From: Cladophialophora immunda
Lineage: Eukaryota > Ascomycota > Eurotiomycetes > Chaetothyriales > Herpotrichiellaceae
DNA: 64,000 nucleotides
Assembly (NCBI RefSeq): GCF_000835495.1
Contig: NW_015622546.1
Coordinates: forward strand, 1,862,883 to 1,926,882
Reading direction: 5' to 3'
Each line of letters starts with the position of its first letter. Positions within the stretch are counted from its first letter, which is position 1. Both the position numbers and the translations under genes were made by a program. The notes beneath the pieces are model-generated. The model did no database searches, was not told the DNA's origin, and worked only from the letters and a program-made list of their open reading frames with translations. Below, one piece after another: positions 1 to 11,264 of the stretch.

Positions 1-1524
1 CCCGATCTCAAAGGTCCAGGAACGCCGGGGTGTGTATGTTAGATCTCATGATGCTTCTAATCACTCCTTCTCCCCAATAGTTTTCGTAACGATGCTTGGT
101 ACACACACTCCAGCATAACCCATTCTGCGGGAGGTTGATCTAATGAGCTAGCTATGCTTGCGGGGAGAATCTGCATATAGGCGAATCTGTTGCTTCTGTG
201 GATCCAGCGGGCGATATTGGGAAGGAGAAGTGTGGTCGGGCTTGCTGAGTGCTCGATAATGTATGTGAACCCATCCATTGGGCCGAACGACCACAACCAC
301 GACCACGGGCCGTCACCCGTCGCCCTTGTGATATACGCAGAAGGGCTTTATCGATCCAAACACCAAGTAAGAGCTGGTCAGGCTGCACGCTAACAGACCA
401 CGGATCATTGGCCCCCTTACGAGTTTCCTACACAGTACAGGCCCGTGTTGGGCGGGGTCTCGGCCGCCGCCACAAGACGCAAGACACAAAAGTGCACACA
501 CACCCCCGCCCTTGGGGGGGCCAACGGCCTCAACGCCGTCTCCTAGTCACTAGTCTCACTAGCCGAGTCCTTTGGCTGCAACGCTGCAAACCAAACGCAC
601 AAGTGTTAGGAACCCCATCTCAGCCTCACCAGCCTCGTGCACAGCCTCGAGCGCCACATCAGGCCCAGCGGGCGGGGGCCAAATCCCGCCTTTTTGCTTA
701 CCCCCTTCGCGGCCCACAATCGATTGTTCCAAGAGTAATCCCACCGCTGCCAACGTCACTCCACGAGGTAGTCATATGCACGTCTTTCGGGAATGAGAAA
801 CAGCTTTGGGGATTGGCCGCCACCAAGGCGGGAAAGGTATTATTCATGTTCACAACATTGACTTGACTTGAATACTATCTACCGTTCCAAAGTCCCTCCC
901 CTGAGGCCCCCCTCCAAAAGTCAGCCTTGCCCCTCAGCAATTGTCGCATCGTTCGTCGACAAATGCCATAATGCCGCTGCCTGTTCGTGTCATGTGCATC
1001 ATCTGTCCACAATTCAGCCCCCTCACTGTTGGAGGCATCAGAGTTTGGTCACCTCGAGTGAGATGACAGCCACAATAGATGAGTAATCTCAACCCAAAAC
1101 AATTGCGCACTCCTTTTTTTTTGTGAATTGTTGATAGTTGCTTGCCGCAATGATGTAACGAGACAATCATGAAAGTGCAAAAACCCCGGCGGCGTTTTGT
1201 TCAAGGTGACAAAAACATGACAACCAACTTGACCCCAGTTGCCATACCAATCCTGCTGACGGCAGTGCTGGCGAGCCTGAGCCCGGCTGGACTGCTGCAA
1301 GTCGTGCTCCCCTTTCGTATCGGTTCATCGCTGGACCATCCAGTTGTGTGGTGCTTGTCGCTCACGGCGTGTTCTGGATTCCTTCCGCCCAACCATCTCG
1401 CGTGATGCAGGGTCATCCTCGCTGTGGTCGATGCCCTCATGTTGGTGTCATTGTTGATACATTCCATTAGATCCATAGTCCCATATCCAGTAAATTCAGA
1501 ACTCCCCTAAAACGCCCGAGTCCT
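1..1524. other. Intergenic, no supported gene
   Basis: Several short open frames occur here, but none has a recognisable motif or a convincing intron structure. The sequence is of mixed composition with a few homopolymer runs, such as an A/T run near 1114-1122. I see nothing I can name. Part of it is presumably the 3' flank of the reverse-strand gene that ends at 1525. Confidence 0.5.
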
Positions 1525-2274
1525 TCACCGCCGGGTGGTAAACCGCTGGCCAGGCGCAGCGACAATGACAACAGGTTGTCGCTCATACCGTTCCCGCCGT
1601 CTCCTCTCCTCTTCATCTCGGACATACAAGCTGCCCTTTCCTCCAGTGTAAGCGACCGACTGGGGCCTCTCTCGGTGCTCATACCGAGTTCGGTCAGCGG
1701 CACGGTCATCATGGTAGACGATCCTCTCCCGTCTGTCCCTCCGGCTGGAGTGAGGGATGATCTCAACCACATCGTAGTCGTCACAGACATAGCTGTTGCG
1801 GACATAGCGTCTTTCCCGCGGTCGGTCTTCGGCGGGGTGCTCTCTCCGTCTCGTGGACGAGGAAGGAGGAGACGACTTCTCAACAGCGTCGTGTCTCCTC
1901 GTGTTCTCGACGACGACAACCCTCGTCGAGTCCAGCTTCATCCCCTTGTCAAAGGCCTTGATGAGAAGGTTGATGACCTCACAGTCGGCGGGGACACGGA
2001 CTTGAACCCGTTGGTCATTGGTTTTATCGATGAGGGAAAAGGGCTTTCCGCCTTTGGCGTAAAGATATTTAGCGACATCCTTTGCATACGCCAGGCCCTT
2101 GCTGCATAAGGGTCTGTCCTCTCGGTAGGCGGTGTAGGGGTCGCGACAGTATTGACAGTGGGCCGAGTGCCTGGCGAAATGCTCCATGACGGAGAGCTCG
2201 TCGTCGCGTGGCTCCCGACAGGAGACCACCTCGGTCGCAAAGCCGACGTTGCGGGTGCTCGCTCCTCTCGCCAT
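1525..2274 (-). CDS. Conserved fungal protein of unknown function with His/Cys motif and Arg-rich tail
   Basis: A 249-residue protein read from the ATG at 2274; the frame stays open upstream, but that part is low-complexity Ser/Thr/Pro and looks like leader. Residues about 25-60 hold a compact HxxxHxxCxxC arrangement (HFARHSAHCQYC) followed by a further Cys, which could bind a metal. Residues 60-115 look like a small folded domain. The second half is a charged Arg/Glu/Asp/Tyr-rich tail (RRDRRER, EERRRRERYERQP) ending in TTRR, reminiscent of RNA-associated disordered tails. I recognise the N-terminal part as a type common in Pezizomycotina but know no function for it. The RNA link is inference. 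The opposite-strand frame at 1576-2109 is a shadow of the Arg-rich region. Confidence 0.75.
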   Translation of the reverse strand: MARGASTRNVGFATEVVSCREPRDDELSVMEHFARHSAHCQYCRDPYTAYREDRPLCSKGLAYAKDVAKYLYAKGGKPFSLIDKTNDQRVQVRVPADCEVINLLIKAFDKGMKLDSTRVVVVENTRRHDAVEKSSPPSSSTRRREHPAEDRPRERRYVRNSYVCDDYDVVEIIPHSSRRDRRERIVYHDDRAADRTRYEHRERPQSVAYTGGKGSLYVRDEEERRRRERYERQPVVIVAAPGQRFTTRR

Positions 2275-3380
2275 CTTGTCGAGCGGAGTTGAGGGTGACT
2301 TAAGAATGGGCGACGGGGTGGGAGAGAAACTCAATGGAGGTGTCGACGGGGGTGTTTGGATGTGAGTGTGAGCCCTTTTCGGAGCACGAGTGACGGTGAT
2401 GTACTCGTAGGCGGGAGTTAATATATCTGAAGCATGGGACCGCTTGGGGTAATAGTAGTAGGTGACTGAGCGTGGAGACGACAGCGTGACGACGTATGGG
2501 TGGGTGCAAGTGTGGTGTACCGGCAGCCTGGTCGACTGCGACGAGGTAGAGGGCAACGCGCCTGTGGAAGACTGGATGGGTGTTTGAGTAAGTCGAGTCA
2601 ATGTGGAATGTGTTGATGGAAGGAGAGAATTTCAATGAGACCAAGAGTGGGAAGCATGAGGAGATATAGCCTCGAGGTGGGCGTGAGCCAATTGAGGTGA
2701 GGACACATTGGTGCAATGTCGAGCATATCGAAGGATGGCCTTTCGCAGGGACTTTGGTTGGAAGCCTGGTGACGCGTTAAACCCCAACAGGAAACAGGTG
2801 GAGCGGGAGGGGACCAAATCGCCAGGCTGCCGCCACGGCCAAGACAGGCATCAGATGGAGGGCAGCGCACCCCCGGCGTGACTCATGATAGGCCACAGGA
2901 GCCACAAGGCCAGGGAGCGCAGGGAGCGCAGGGAGCGCATCGGGCCAGGACCAGGAGGGCCAGGAGGGCCCGCCGGGGCTCTGCTTCAGTGCCCCCCGAG
3001 AACACCCTGGTTGACCCGAGGCCGACGTGGGCGAGAAACAGGCATGAACCATAGTTTTGGGGCCAAAGAGGAGGTTGACAGGATGGCGGGTGGAGTGATG
3101 ATGAAAGAGGCATGTAGTACCTGAGAGAGAGGGAGGCACAGTGAAACAAACATGTTTGATAGAGGGTGTCCTCGTCGAGGCCACATCCCCCGTGGGCATG
3201 GGCGAGGCGGTGTTCCGTGGGTAAGTAAGTAAGAAAGAAGGTCGCTTAGTGACTTGGAAGGTTTGGTGGCCGGCTGCCTGCTTCGCCTCCCTCAACGGCT
3301 GGCGGGGAGTCGCCAGGCCTGACAAACCCGCCCGTCATTGGTGGTTATGGGCTTGCCGCTTGTCACACCGGTCAACACCC

Positions 3381-3421
3381 CTCCTCTGGTGTCTCTCTGG
3401 TGTCTCTCTGGTGTCTCTGTC
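3381..3421. repeat. Tandem repeat, about 12-bp unit GTGTCTCTCTG
   Basis: Three near-perfect copies of a unit close to CTGGTGTCTCT lie head to tail. Strand slippage explains this; no coding role is visible. Confidence 0.8.
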
Positions 3422-3960
3422 GCTGCTGAGTGCTCCCAAGCGGCGGCACCTGGCACCTGCAGCATCTCATGCACGTTGCAGTCATCATCATCCTCCTCCC
3501 CCTTCTCCTCGCCCAGCCGCCGCCTGTGATGCTTGCGTGCAGCTCAATCGAATTACTCAAGCCCAGTCATAACCCAAGGTTCCATGCGTGGCCCAGACCC
3601 AGACAGTGCAGCACCCATGCCCCTCGTGTTCCGGGAAATTATCATCACCACCCCCTCACTGAGAAGGTATCATCATGATCATCCATTGACGCCGTCCTCC
3701 ACGGTCAGGTGGTCGGTGATCAAGTGCGCCTTGCCAGAATGTGGCCGGCGACAAAGAAAGGAGATTGAGAAGAAAGTCGGACTCGGCACTGCCATAGACA
3801 ACACGATCGCCATTCCCGAACCCCTCATTGTCACTGGTCCCCATTGGTGCTTGGCCTCAGCCCTTTGATCTAACGGCGTCACAGCCGGGGGAAACTGTCT
3901 TTTCCAACGCTCCTCTCCTCACTCGATCCTCACTCTACCTTCACTACCCTCACTACTCTC

Positions 3961-3992
3961 CTCCTCCACCACCCTCCACCACCCTCCACCAG
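3961..3992. repeat. Tandem repeat, CCACCCTCCA-type unit
   Basis: Three consecutive copies of a 10-bp unit (CCACCCTCCA) sit inside a pyrimidine-rich tract. The tract resembles a fungal promoter or 5' leader, but no gene starts immediately downstream. Confidence 0.75.
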
Positions 3993-6849
3993 CTTATTCC
4001 TCATCCGTGTCCCGTCCTCGTCCTAAACCTATTCTGTCTAGCAAGACAAAGTCCTCCAAAAGTCCCCCGGGCATATCCGGTGTTTCGGACTCGTGCTCAG
4101 CTCTGCATGGCACATGCATGAAGGATGCATTACGAGTACTCTCTGCTTCCCATCAGCAAATGCCCATTGATCAAGATTTGGACGTCGCTGATTGCATCAT
4201 TGGCTAGATTCCTCCGTACCTGTGCATCCAACACAGTCACCCTCTATGCGAGTCACTACCATGTCGATGTACCGAGGATTCACGAACCAGATGCCTTTGC
4301 TCCTAATTGACTGTGGGTGGAAGTCAATATGTCCTGCGCTGGTACCAGCTGGTAGTCGATGAAGGGGCGATTGTCTACCAGTTGTCGAGATAACAACCAA
4401 GCCTCACTCCTGACATGTCAAAAGTTGCTTCTCTGTATCACTCCAAGATTGGTATCAGTGGCCCGTGGATCGTTGCCTTTCATTACGCGCATGGGTCAAA
4501 CCCCCGGTGTTTGTGCAAGGACTGGTATACTGCTGATCAAGGCTCTCTTGCTGCCGTCCATCTTCTGGAAGAAGTACAGCGCATATCCCTTGTTAGGTCC
4601 AAGCTGGAAGCAGGACGCGTACACAGCCACCGTCAACTGCCAAGCACCCCTGCCTTCTCGGCACGTACTCAATTCTCTACACTCCTCCCCCTTCTGGCCC
4701 CCAGTGTTGGTTGCTGTTCTCTCCGTGAGCAGAGACTGAGCACAGTGCAGCACCAGTCTCTTCCCTCGACAAGGTGCGTCACGACCAGGTTTCCACTTGC
4801 CGGGACAAAAGTCGCGACACGGATCATGTCCTTGTGACACCTCTAACGGCCAGCTTCATCCTCACTTTCGCTTCTCTCTGTTCGGCTCCACCATCCGTCA
4901 CCCGGGCGCCCGATTTCTTATGCCTTGACTATACTTTCCCCTTTCACTCTGGGACTCTTGTTTCTTCTAGAACGTACCTAGGTATGGTGTCAACCTAGGA
5001 CTCCGTACGCAAACTTGACCTGTCGACCTGCATGAACACCGCAACGCCCTAATGTGCAACACCGCCCCGTTCTATCCACTCCGGTCAGGTCCCGTTTGTT
5101 CGTTTATCCTACAGGTATACTGGTTCCACTTCATCTCAGAGCCTCATACCTTCTGAAATACGAGTGGTTGCATACAACAAGCTGGGTGACTTTCCGTTGT
5201 TACCCGTCGAGGTTGTAACCTCACCTGGCGCCCTTTGGGTCTGCCCGTATTCAAGCTCGAACTATCCAGTTCAGCTCCCAGACCAAAATACCCTCCGCTT
5301 CATCCGGCTGTGACTGCCGGAGCAATCCTCGGACTTTCTTCTACGCTTCCGCTATATCCTCGTACTTGACGCCTCGAGTCGTTTACCAGCGGCATTGTCG
5401 GTCTTTCGCACATTGTATCCCCGTCACGGGTCCAAGATGCAGTCTCTCAAGGCTCTACACCGTCTTAGCACTAACATCGAAGATACCTCGTGTAAAGACA
5501 ACCCTTTTCAATAGTCTACGCCACCCACGCCATCTCCCACCAGTCTGGCACCGGTCGGGAATCCTTGCTGGTCAAGAAAGCCTCACATCATACTTTACAC
5601 CGAGTTTGTCACGGGTTGACGCTGCATGCACTTGTGAAACCTCGAGGTTTACGTTCAGTGTCCATGGAATGGGCAACCTTCGAAAGGCGTCCCTGCGACA
5701 AAAAAAAAAACACGAGGGTTACCTTTGAGGCTCGGAAGTTGCGTCCCCGGGTTCATGAGTAAGCGAACTTTCACTGAACGAGCTGGAAGAGAGACTTTTT
5801 GCTAGGTTTGTCGAATCTCATAACCAGCCCGTGTGTTGCCCTCCCCCCTGGGAAGTACAGGGGACGCCTTCTTGCTCGAGAAATGATGATGTATCCACTT
5901 GGCGAGGATTGCGAAGCTGCGGCTCAAGCGGGACTGACTCTGGTCTGGCGACCAGACTCTGAGGCTCAATCTTTGGTAAGTTGGCTGATCGCTGACAACT
6001 CGACCGGTCTGCCCAAGAGCCCGTACGGTTCCATCGGACCTCATCCAAGCTAGGCTACAGTGCAGCCACGGAGTTCCCCAGCTCCCCATTTGGACTACAC
6101 ACATGTCGCGTTGGAAGATGATCGTCTGTCAAGAACCGGTGAGGCCACGAGGCTGAAACCGTAGTCTGAGGCACGAAGCCTGTGGCGTCTTGCCACCAGA
6201 GATTCCAAGGTCATTCGCAAGACAACCCCAGGGTGCCATGGCAAAAGAATCGAGACTCGCTCGTGGCATCTCCCGGGGCCGCCTCCCTTCCGATGTCGCA
6301 TGCTTGAAGTGGCGTGCTGATCAACACGTCGAAATGGCACAGAAGGATCTGGGCAGGGAACACGAGCACAGGTCGGTCGCAAAACAACTCGTTTGTCTTG
6401 CGCCTTGATGATGGCGAGGGACAGGCGGTCAGGGGGACGGAGGGACAGAGAGCACCAAGGAGACAAACGCCCGACGGAACTGCGCCGCGGTTTACTCTGT
6501 TTTTTTTTTTCTCGCATGCTTTTGGCGTGATTTTGCTCTTCATTTCCATACTCGAATATGGCCATCTCGCCTGGGGGCAGAGATCAGAGATCAGAGATCA
6601 ATTCTACACCGCTAGTCTCCAGAGACAGAACGCCCATGAGCACCTGATGTGTTCCCTCATTTCCTTGGCCCGCCGTTCCTTGAAACATGTAGCAAACACT
6701 TGATTACACCCACCCATCCACGCGCACCCAAACACACCACGCGAGAGAAAAGGGCCACCCAGCAGACCACATCTGTTGCCTACAACCCGTTTGTTTGCCT
6801 GGTCTCCTTCCCCCTTTCTCCGTCTGCTTACTCTTGCATCCCAAGAAGA

Positions 6850-6894
6850 ACGTCGTCATCGTCATCGTCATCGTCATCATCATCGTCATCATCA
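6850..6894. repeat. CATCGT/CATCAT microsatellite running into a stop codon
   Basis: A run of trinucleotides (CATCGT and CAT) directly abuts the 3' end of the MDR gene on the reverse strand. Read from that gene it is TGA TGA TGA CGA TGA and so on, so the microsatellite itself supplies the stop codon and several back-up in-frame stops. Confidence 0.85.
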
Positions 6895-8136
6895 TTCGCT
6901 GACGGCCACCACAATCTTGCCTCTCGCATGACCGGTCTTGAGCTTCTCAAACGCCCTGGGGGCGTCTTCCATGGGCACGACCTCGTCCACCACGGCCTTG
7001 ACCTTGCCCTGGACCATCCACTGGGCGATCTGCGCCAGCTGCGCCGGGTCGCTCGACACCATCATCATGTGGAACTTGCGCTTCCCGCCGCCCAGGAAGC
7101 CGGGCCAGAGCGCCTTCAGGGCCAGCTGCAGCACCGCGCGCGCGGACATGCCGGCGCCGACCTGGACGTACTTGGCGCCCGGGGAGGTGTAGTGGTGGCA
7201 CTGCCAGTAGAGGCTGTCGGCGGTGCCCACGTTGTCGACCACGAGGTCGAACTTTTGGTCGTCGTCGGCGTCCGGTGAGCCGGCCGTACCACCTGTAGCA
7301 CCTGTAGCCGTAGCGGTAGGAGGCGTACCTGTCGAAGAGGCCATCTTCTTCAACGCGCCCAGGACGTCCTCCTTCGTGTAGTCCAGCACCTCGTCCGCGC
7401 CCAGGCTCCTGCACAGCTCGGCGTTCTTGCCCGAGCAGCTCGCTACGACGCGGCACCCGAGGGCCTTTGCGATCTGGATGCCCCAGACGCCCGTACCGCC
7501 GCTGCCCCCGTTGATGAACACGCGGGGCTGCCGTGCGCTGCCGCTGTCGGCTCTCTTGACGTTGGGCGCGATGGCCTGGTACGCCGTCAGGCCCGCGGTG
7601 CCGACGCACGCGGCGTCTCGCGCGGCGACGCCCTCGGGGACGACCGCCAGCCCGGCCCTGCGCGCGACGGTGTACTCAGCCAGCGCGCCGAAGCGGGTCG
7701 GCTGGTCCAGGCGCCCAAACACCATCTGGCCGACCTTGACCTGGACGCTATCCTCCTGCTCTGCGGACGGCGCACCACCACCACCACCACCACCATCAAC
7801 CCCGACCGCCACGACGCGCCCGGCAAAGTCCAGCCCCGGCGAACTCGGCGTCCGGATCGCCAGCCGGCCCACCACGGGCAGCTCCGCGATCTTGTAGTCG
7901 ACCGGGTTCAGCGCCGCCGCGACCACCTTGACCAGCACCCTGTCGCGGCCCAGCGCCTTGGCGTCGTGCGGCGGCAGCGCCGCCGTGCCGTTGAGCTTCA
8001 GGTTCTTCTCCAGCCCGCCGTGCGTGGACGTGAATTGCCACGCGCGCATCGTCGGGGGGAGCGCCGGGGCCGGAGGGGTGGAGGTCGTTGTTGTTGGTGG
8101 TGATCCCGGAGATGGTTGAGGAGGTGAAGACGCCAT
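6892..8136 (-). CDS. MDR-superfamily NAD(P)-dependent oxidoreductase (quinone-oxidoreductase-like)
   Basis: A 414-residue intronless protein. It starts with a Pro/Thr-rich extension; MRAWQF at about residue 30 begins the homologous part and is an alternative start. Next come a GroES-like domain (LVKVVAAALNPVDYK, GLDFAGRV) and a Rossmann domain with the nucleotide motif GGSGGTGVWG, followed by SLGADEVLDYTKED. The zinc-liganding residues of classical alcohol dehydrogenases are not seen, so it belongs with the zinc-free quinone oxidoreductase/zeta-crystallin-like branch, which reduces quinones or enones with NADPH. The substrate is unknown. Gly-rich and Ala/Thr-rich inserts interrupt the domains. 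Coding sequence is visibly GC-rich compared with neighbouring genes. The stop codon lies inside a microsatellite. Confidence 0.88.
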   Translation of the reverse strand: MASSPPQPSPGSPPTTTTSTPPAPALPPTMRAWQFTSTHGGLEKNLKLNGTAALPPHDAKALGRDRVLVKVVAAALNPVDYKIAELPVVGRLAIRTPSSPGLDFAGRVVAVGVDGGGGGGGAPSAEQEDSVQVKVGQMVFGRLDQPTRFGALAEYTVARRAGLAVVPEGVAARDAACVGTAGLTAYQAIAPNVKRADSGSARQPRVFINGGSGGTGVWGIQIAKALGCRVVASCSGKNAELCRSLGADEVLDYTKEDVLGALKKMASSTGTPPTATATGATGGTAGSPDADDDQKFDLVVDNVGTADSLYWQCHHYTSPGAKYVQVGAGMSARAVLQLALKALWPGFLGGGKRKFHMMMVSSDPAQLAQIAQWMVQGKVKAVVDEVVPMEDAPRAFEKLKTGHARGKIVVAVSE

Positions 8137-8972
8137 TTTTCTTCTTTCTTTCTTGATTTGTGTTCTTGCTGTTCTTTTTGGTCACTGTCCCTTTTCCTTA
8201 TCGAGTTCGAGGACCAAGCGGTCAAATGTCGATGAGACCTCAATACTCTCTCAGGTCCCTGTCACGTCACCTACTTGTGGCGGGTCTAACAAAGGTATAG
8301 GGTGAGGCTGGAGAGGCGCAAGTTTCGTTTGGATTGCCTTGCTGGTGATCTCGTCACTTCATACCACCAAATTGGAGCTACAGGTACTTGTATATTGCTG
8401 TGCACTTACCGGAAGATCTTGATCAACCTGCAGTGTCCAAATACTTGTGTGCTTGTAGGAATTTGCATTGGCGGTCGGTGGTGTGATGATGGTGCGAGAA
8501 CTGCTCGGCACTGCAATGTCCAACCATCAGGTGGTGGTTGACATCATCTCGCCTGACTGGCTGGCGCTGCTTCACTACCACCAGCGCCCTGTGCTTGTCC
8601 TTCTTGTTTCCAGGCCCAAGTCCTTGCACACCACGCTGGAAGTGATTCTATTACGTTGATACTGCTGATCTACTTTGATTCGAGGATAAATCCTGGTCCC
8701 GTAGCCCTCCCTCCGATGAAGCGAATCCTTGTAACACCATCGCTCCATGGCTACGATACAAATACACCTCCGCAGACAAAACAAGAATGTCCCAGTAATC
8801 TAGAGCCTTCACCTCTCGACTTAGGATCCATCGCCTTGGGCCGACGTGATGCTCGCATAATGGCTTTCACCCTGCACAAGGTTGATCCGAGCACGGCGAC
8901 TGCGCCCAGGTATTGGCATCGTTGAGCGGCCATGCGCATGTCACATCAATCCCTGTAGAGAAATCCAGTGTC
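8137..8972. other. Intergenic: upstream region of the MDR gene
   Basis: Lies between the start of the MDR gene and the end of the patatin-like gene, both on the reverse strand. Adjacent to the MDR start there is a reverse-strand purine-rich leader (TTTCTTTCTTTC on the forward strand at 8141-8155). No gene is supported. Confidence 0.5.
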
Positions 8973-10340
8973 TCATGACTGGTTGGTCTTTGCGAGCAAG
9001 ACTGCACACTCATTGATCCATTCATCCACTTCCGGTCTCTTCAAGTACGCCTCGGTGTACTCCATCAACTTTGGCATCTTCAGATAGTCACCTAGGTCGA
9101 TATCATCGCTTCCTGTCGACGCATTGAATCGATAGTACGAAGTCTTCTTGGTAGGTGCTCGCTCGTTGCGCTGGCGCATGTTCCGATCAAAGTCACGATG
9201 CTTGGCTTCGGTATTGGTCACAAAGGCCACCGTCTTCGTGATGGTGTTGAAGAACCTCATTAGGCCAGATCCAGGTCGTTTGTTGTCGTCATACTCGGGG
9301 TGGGTGGTTCCTAAGCTCACAATACATTTGATTTGAGGAGATGGAGCATCGCGCAGGACAAGGTCAAATCGATTGTCCCACGCCTGTACGATAGGGTTGT
9401 TGTTTAGAAGCCCGCCGTCCCAGAAATTCAATCCCTGGATACTAGCCTCCTTGAGATAAGTCGGTGCGGCAGAAGTTGCACGCGCTGCCTCTTTGATGGT
9501 AACAGTATTGAAGTTGAGGGTGCTAGCCCCAGTGGAGACTGGAAGCGGCGCGAATGGAGGGTCATAGTTGCGCAGAAGAATGCTCTCTCCCCTGTCGGCT
9601 AGTGTAGCGCACATGAACCTTGCTCAACTTAGTTCCCAGCACGTTCCGGTGTGACGAGTCAGACAAAGGAACTTACATCTGGCCTTTGCTCGGTTTGACG
9701 AGCGCAGCATCTCCTTTTCTAACCCGGTCCTCATCGTCGAGAGGGAAATTCCCAACCACCGTATCAATCGCCTTCTCGAGCGGCTTGTGGGAGAATTGCG
9801 ACCGTCCAGCAAGGGCCTTGAGCTTCAGCCAGATGTCTCCAATCCATTTCCCGAAAGACCCAAGGCTGTTGAGACGAATGGATCCCAGCATTGGGCTGAA
9901 GACCTCCTTGGCCAAGTCCTGGTATTGTGCAATCACATCGGTGCAGTTCATCTCGAGGCGGAATAACATAAGGGCGATGAGTCCGCCGGTACTCGTTCCT
10001 GCGGCAAGGTCGAAATAATCGACGGGTTTTCTTTCGCCTGGGTCGGTTGGTTTGCCTTTCAGGAGGTTGGCCTCATTCTCAACGTCGCGGATCCGGTTCA
10101 TCTAGATGCCAGATCGAGTCAGTGTTCTTGTTCCGAGAATAGGTTCCCAAAACAGCGCCGTAGGCATCTGCCTGTGGACTTGAAATGAACAATATAACGA
10201 GACTGACTTACAATTCCCTGGAGAATCATCGTTGATGAAATTCCCTTCACACCGCCGCCGTCCAGGGCCAAGATGTTGTAAGCCTCGGTCGATCCGGACT
10301 TTGGGGGAGGAATCTTTGAAGGGTCACCGGTGAATGACAT
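8973..10340 (-). CDS. Patatin-like phospholipase / acyl hydrolase, three exons
   Basis: Exons are 10212-10340, 9677-10101 and 8973-9618, giving 399 residues. Both introns have GTAAGT donors, and the joins read LQGI-MNRIRDVE and KGQ-MFMCATLADR. The protein has the patatin set: glycine-rich oxyanion motif DGGGVKG (about residues 27-33), nucleophile elbow GTSTGG, and the catalytic-dyad Asp in FWDGGLLNNNP. Patatin-like enzymes cleave acyl groups from glycerolipids using a Ser-Asp dyad. There is no signal peptide, so it is probably intracellular. No C-terminal NB-ARC/NACHT or TPR/ankyrin part follows, so this is a stand-alone lipase rather than a fungal NLR effector fusion. The physiological substrate is not known. 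Confidence 0.93.
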
Positions 10341-11264
10341 GCTGGCTGAATTTTGATGAGGTTGTTTTAACTTGATACTGATGCGTGGGCGTGTGACAGA
10401 AGTCTGTCTCTCGACAAGAGGCTCGCGGGGTCGACGACTGAGCTTATATAGGCGAGCTGACCCGATGAGTTCAGGAGGAAAAAAATTAAAATCAGGCTGA
10501 GTCCTTCAAGTGAACAATTTGTTGCCTGGAAGGACGGTGGTCCAAGCACCATTCACCAGTCGGAAGTGGTGCACAGGCTGTTGCTCATGGCAGAGGATTT
10601 TGGCACGCCCAGGAAAAACCATACGAGAATGATGGTGGCAAGTGAACACTTGGAGGAGAAATGTGTGCCAGGGCTGGGGATGATGGTGCCTAGGACTGTC
10701 TGAAGATGCCATTCTACCTGCAAGATGAAGAGTGTGATTGGGACGAGGCCAGAACAGAGGGTGGGTGGCCACTTCCATTCCGGTCGCAAGGTGTGTGGTT
10801 TCTCGTAACAGTGCCACCACGTCCCAACAGACAACCAAAAGTCTGGGGAGGAGCGACGTCGCTGCCTGGTGGCCTCGTCACATTTTTCAGCTCTCAGCCT
10901 CACGCACCTCGTGTATGCACAGAAAGGCGTTCTAGACAGCCAGGGCCAGGAGCGCCATAGGATAGATCAATGGGAAGATTTCCTGTCACGAGGACGCGCT
11001 TGTCTTCTAGATTTTCCCCCTACACAGGACAGGGCTACGTCTTGGATGCGAGAAGGAGGTTGCCCTGTCGGCGTAACTGACCCTCGTCAGACATCCTGTA
11101 CATTTCACCTGAGTTCACGTGAAGTCATATGCTGTACACTACGATCTTGTAGTTGGTCTGGGGTTATTCTATGCCTAAGCCACGTCGCTGTCGTTATTCC
11201 GCACACAATATATTGCAATTCTATCCCACTTGTGTTCCAAGGGTTCAAAGCCTGTTGGTCCACC
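10341..11264. other. Intergenic, no supported gene
   Basis: Contains the upstream region of the patatin-like gene and the 3' flank of the DUF6536 gene. I see no conserved frame, repeat or RNA gene. Confidence 0.5.

Larger units (their letters stand above)
2275..6891. other. Long gene-poor stretch with small tandem repeats
   Basis: About 4.6 kb with no open frame I can assign. It holds pyrimidine-rich blocks (around 3890-4030 and 4840-4990) like those upstream of fungal transcription starts, G/A-rich blocks near 2900-3000, and several short direct repeats listed separately. No transposase, LTR pair or tRNA is visible. It could contain a long 5' leader for the gene starting at 2274 or non-coding transcripts, but nothing in the sequence decides this. 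Confidence 0.45.

Noticed and set aside
249..866. 205-codon frame near the window start
   Set aside because: Arg/Pro/His-rich composition, no motif, no fungal start or splice context; chance frame.
1576..2109. Forward frame opposite the Arg-rich protein
   Set aside because: The reverse frame has a folded-looking domain and a charged tail typical of a conserved fungal family; the forward one is its complement.
8973..10340. Patatin as the effector domain of an NLR
   Set aside because: The protein ends at 399 residues with no nucleotide-binding domain in any frame downstream.
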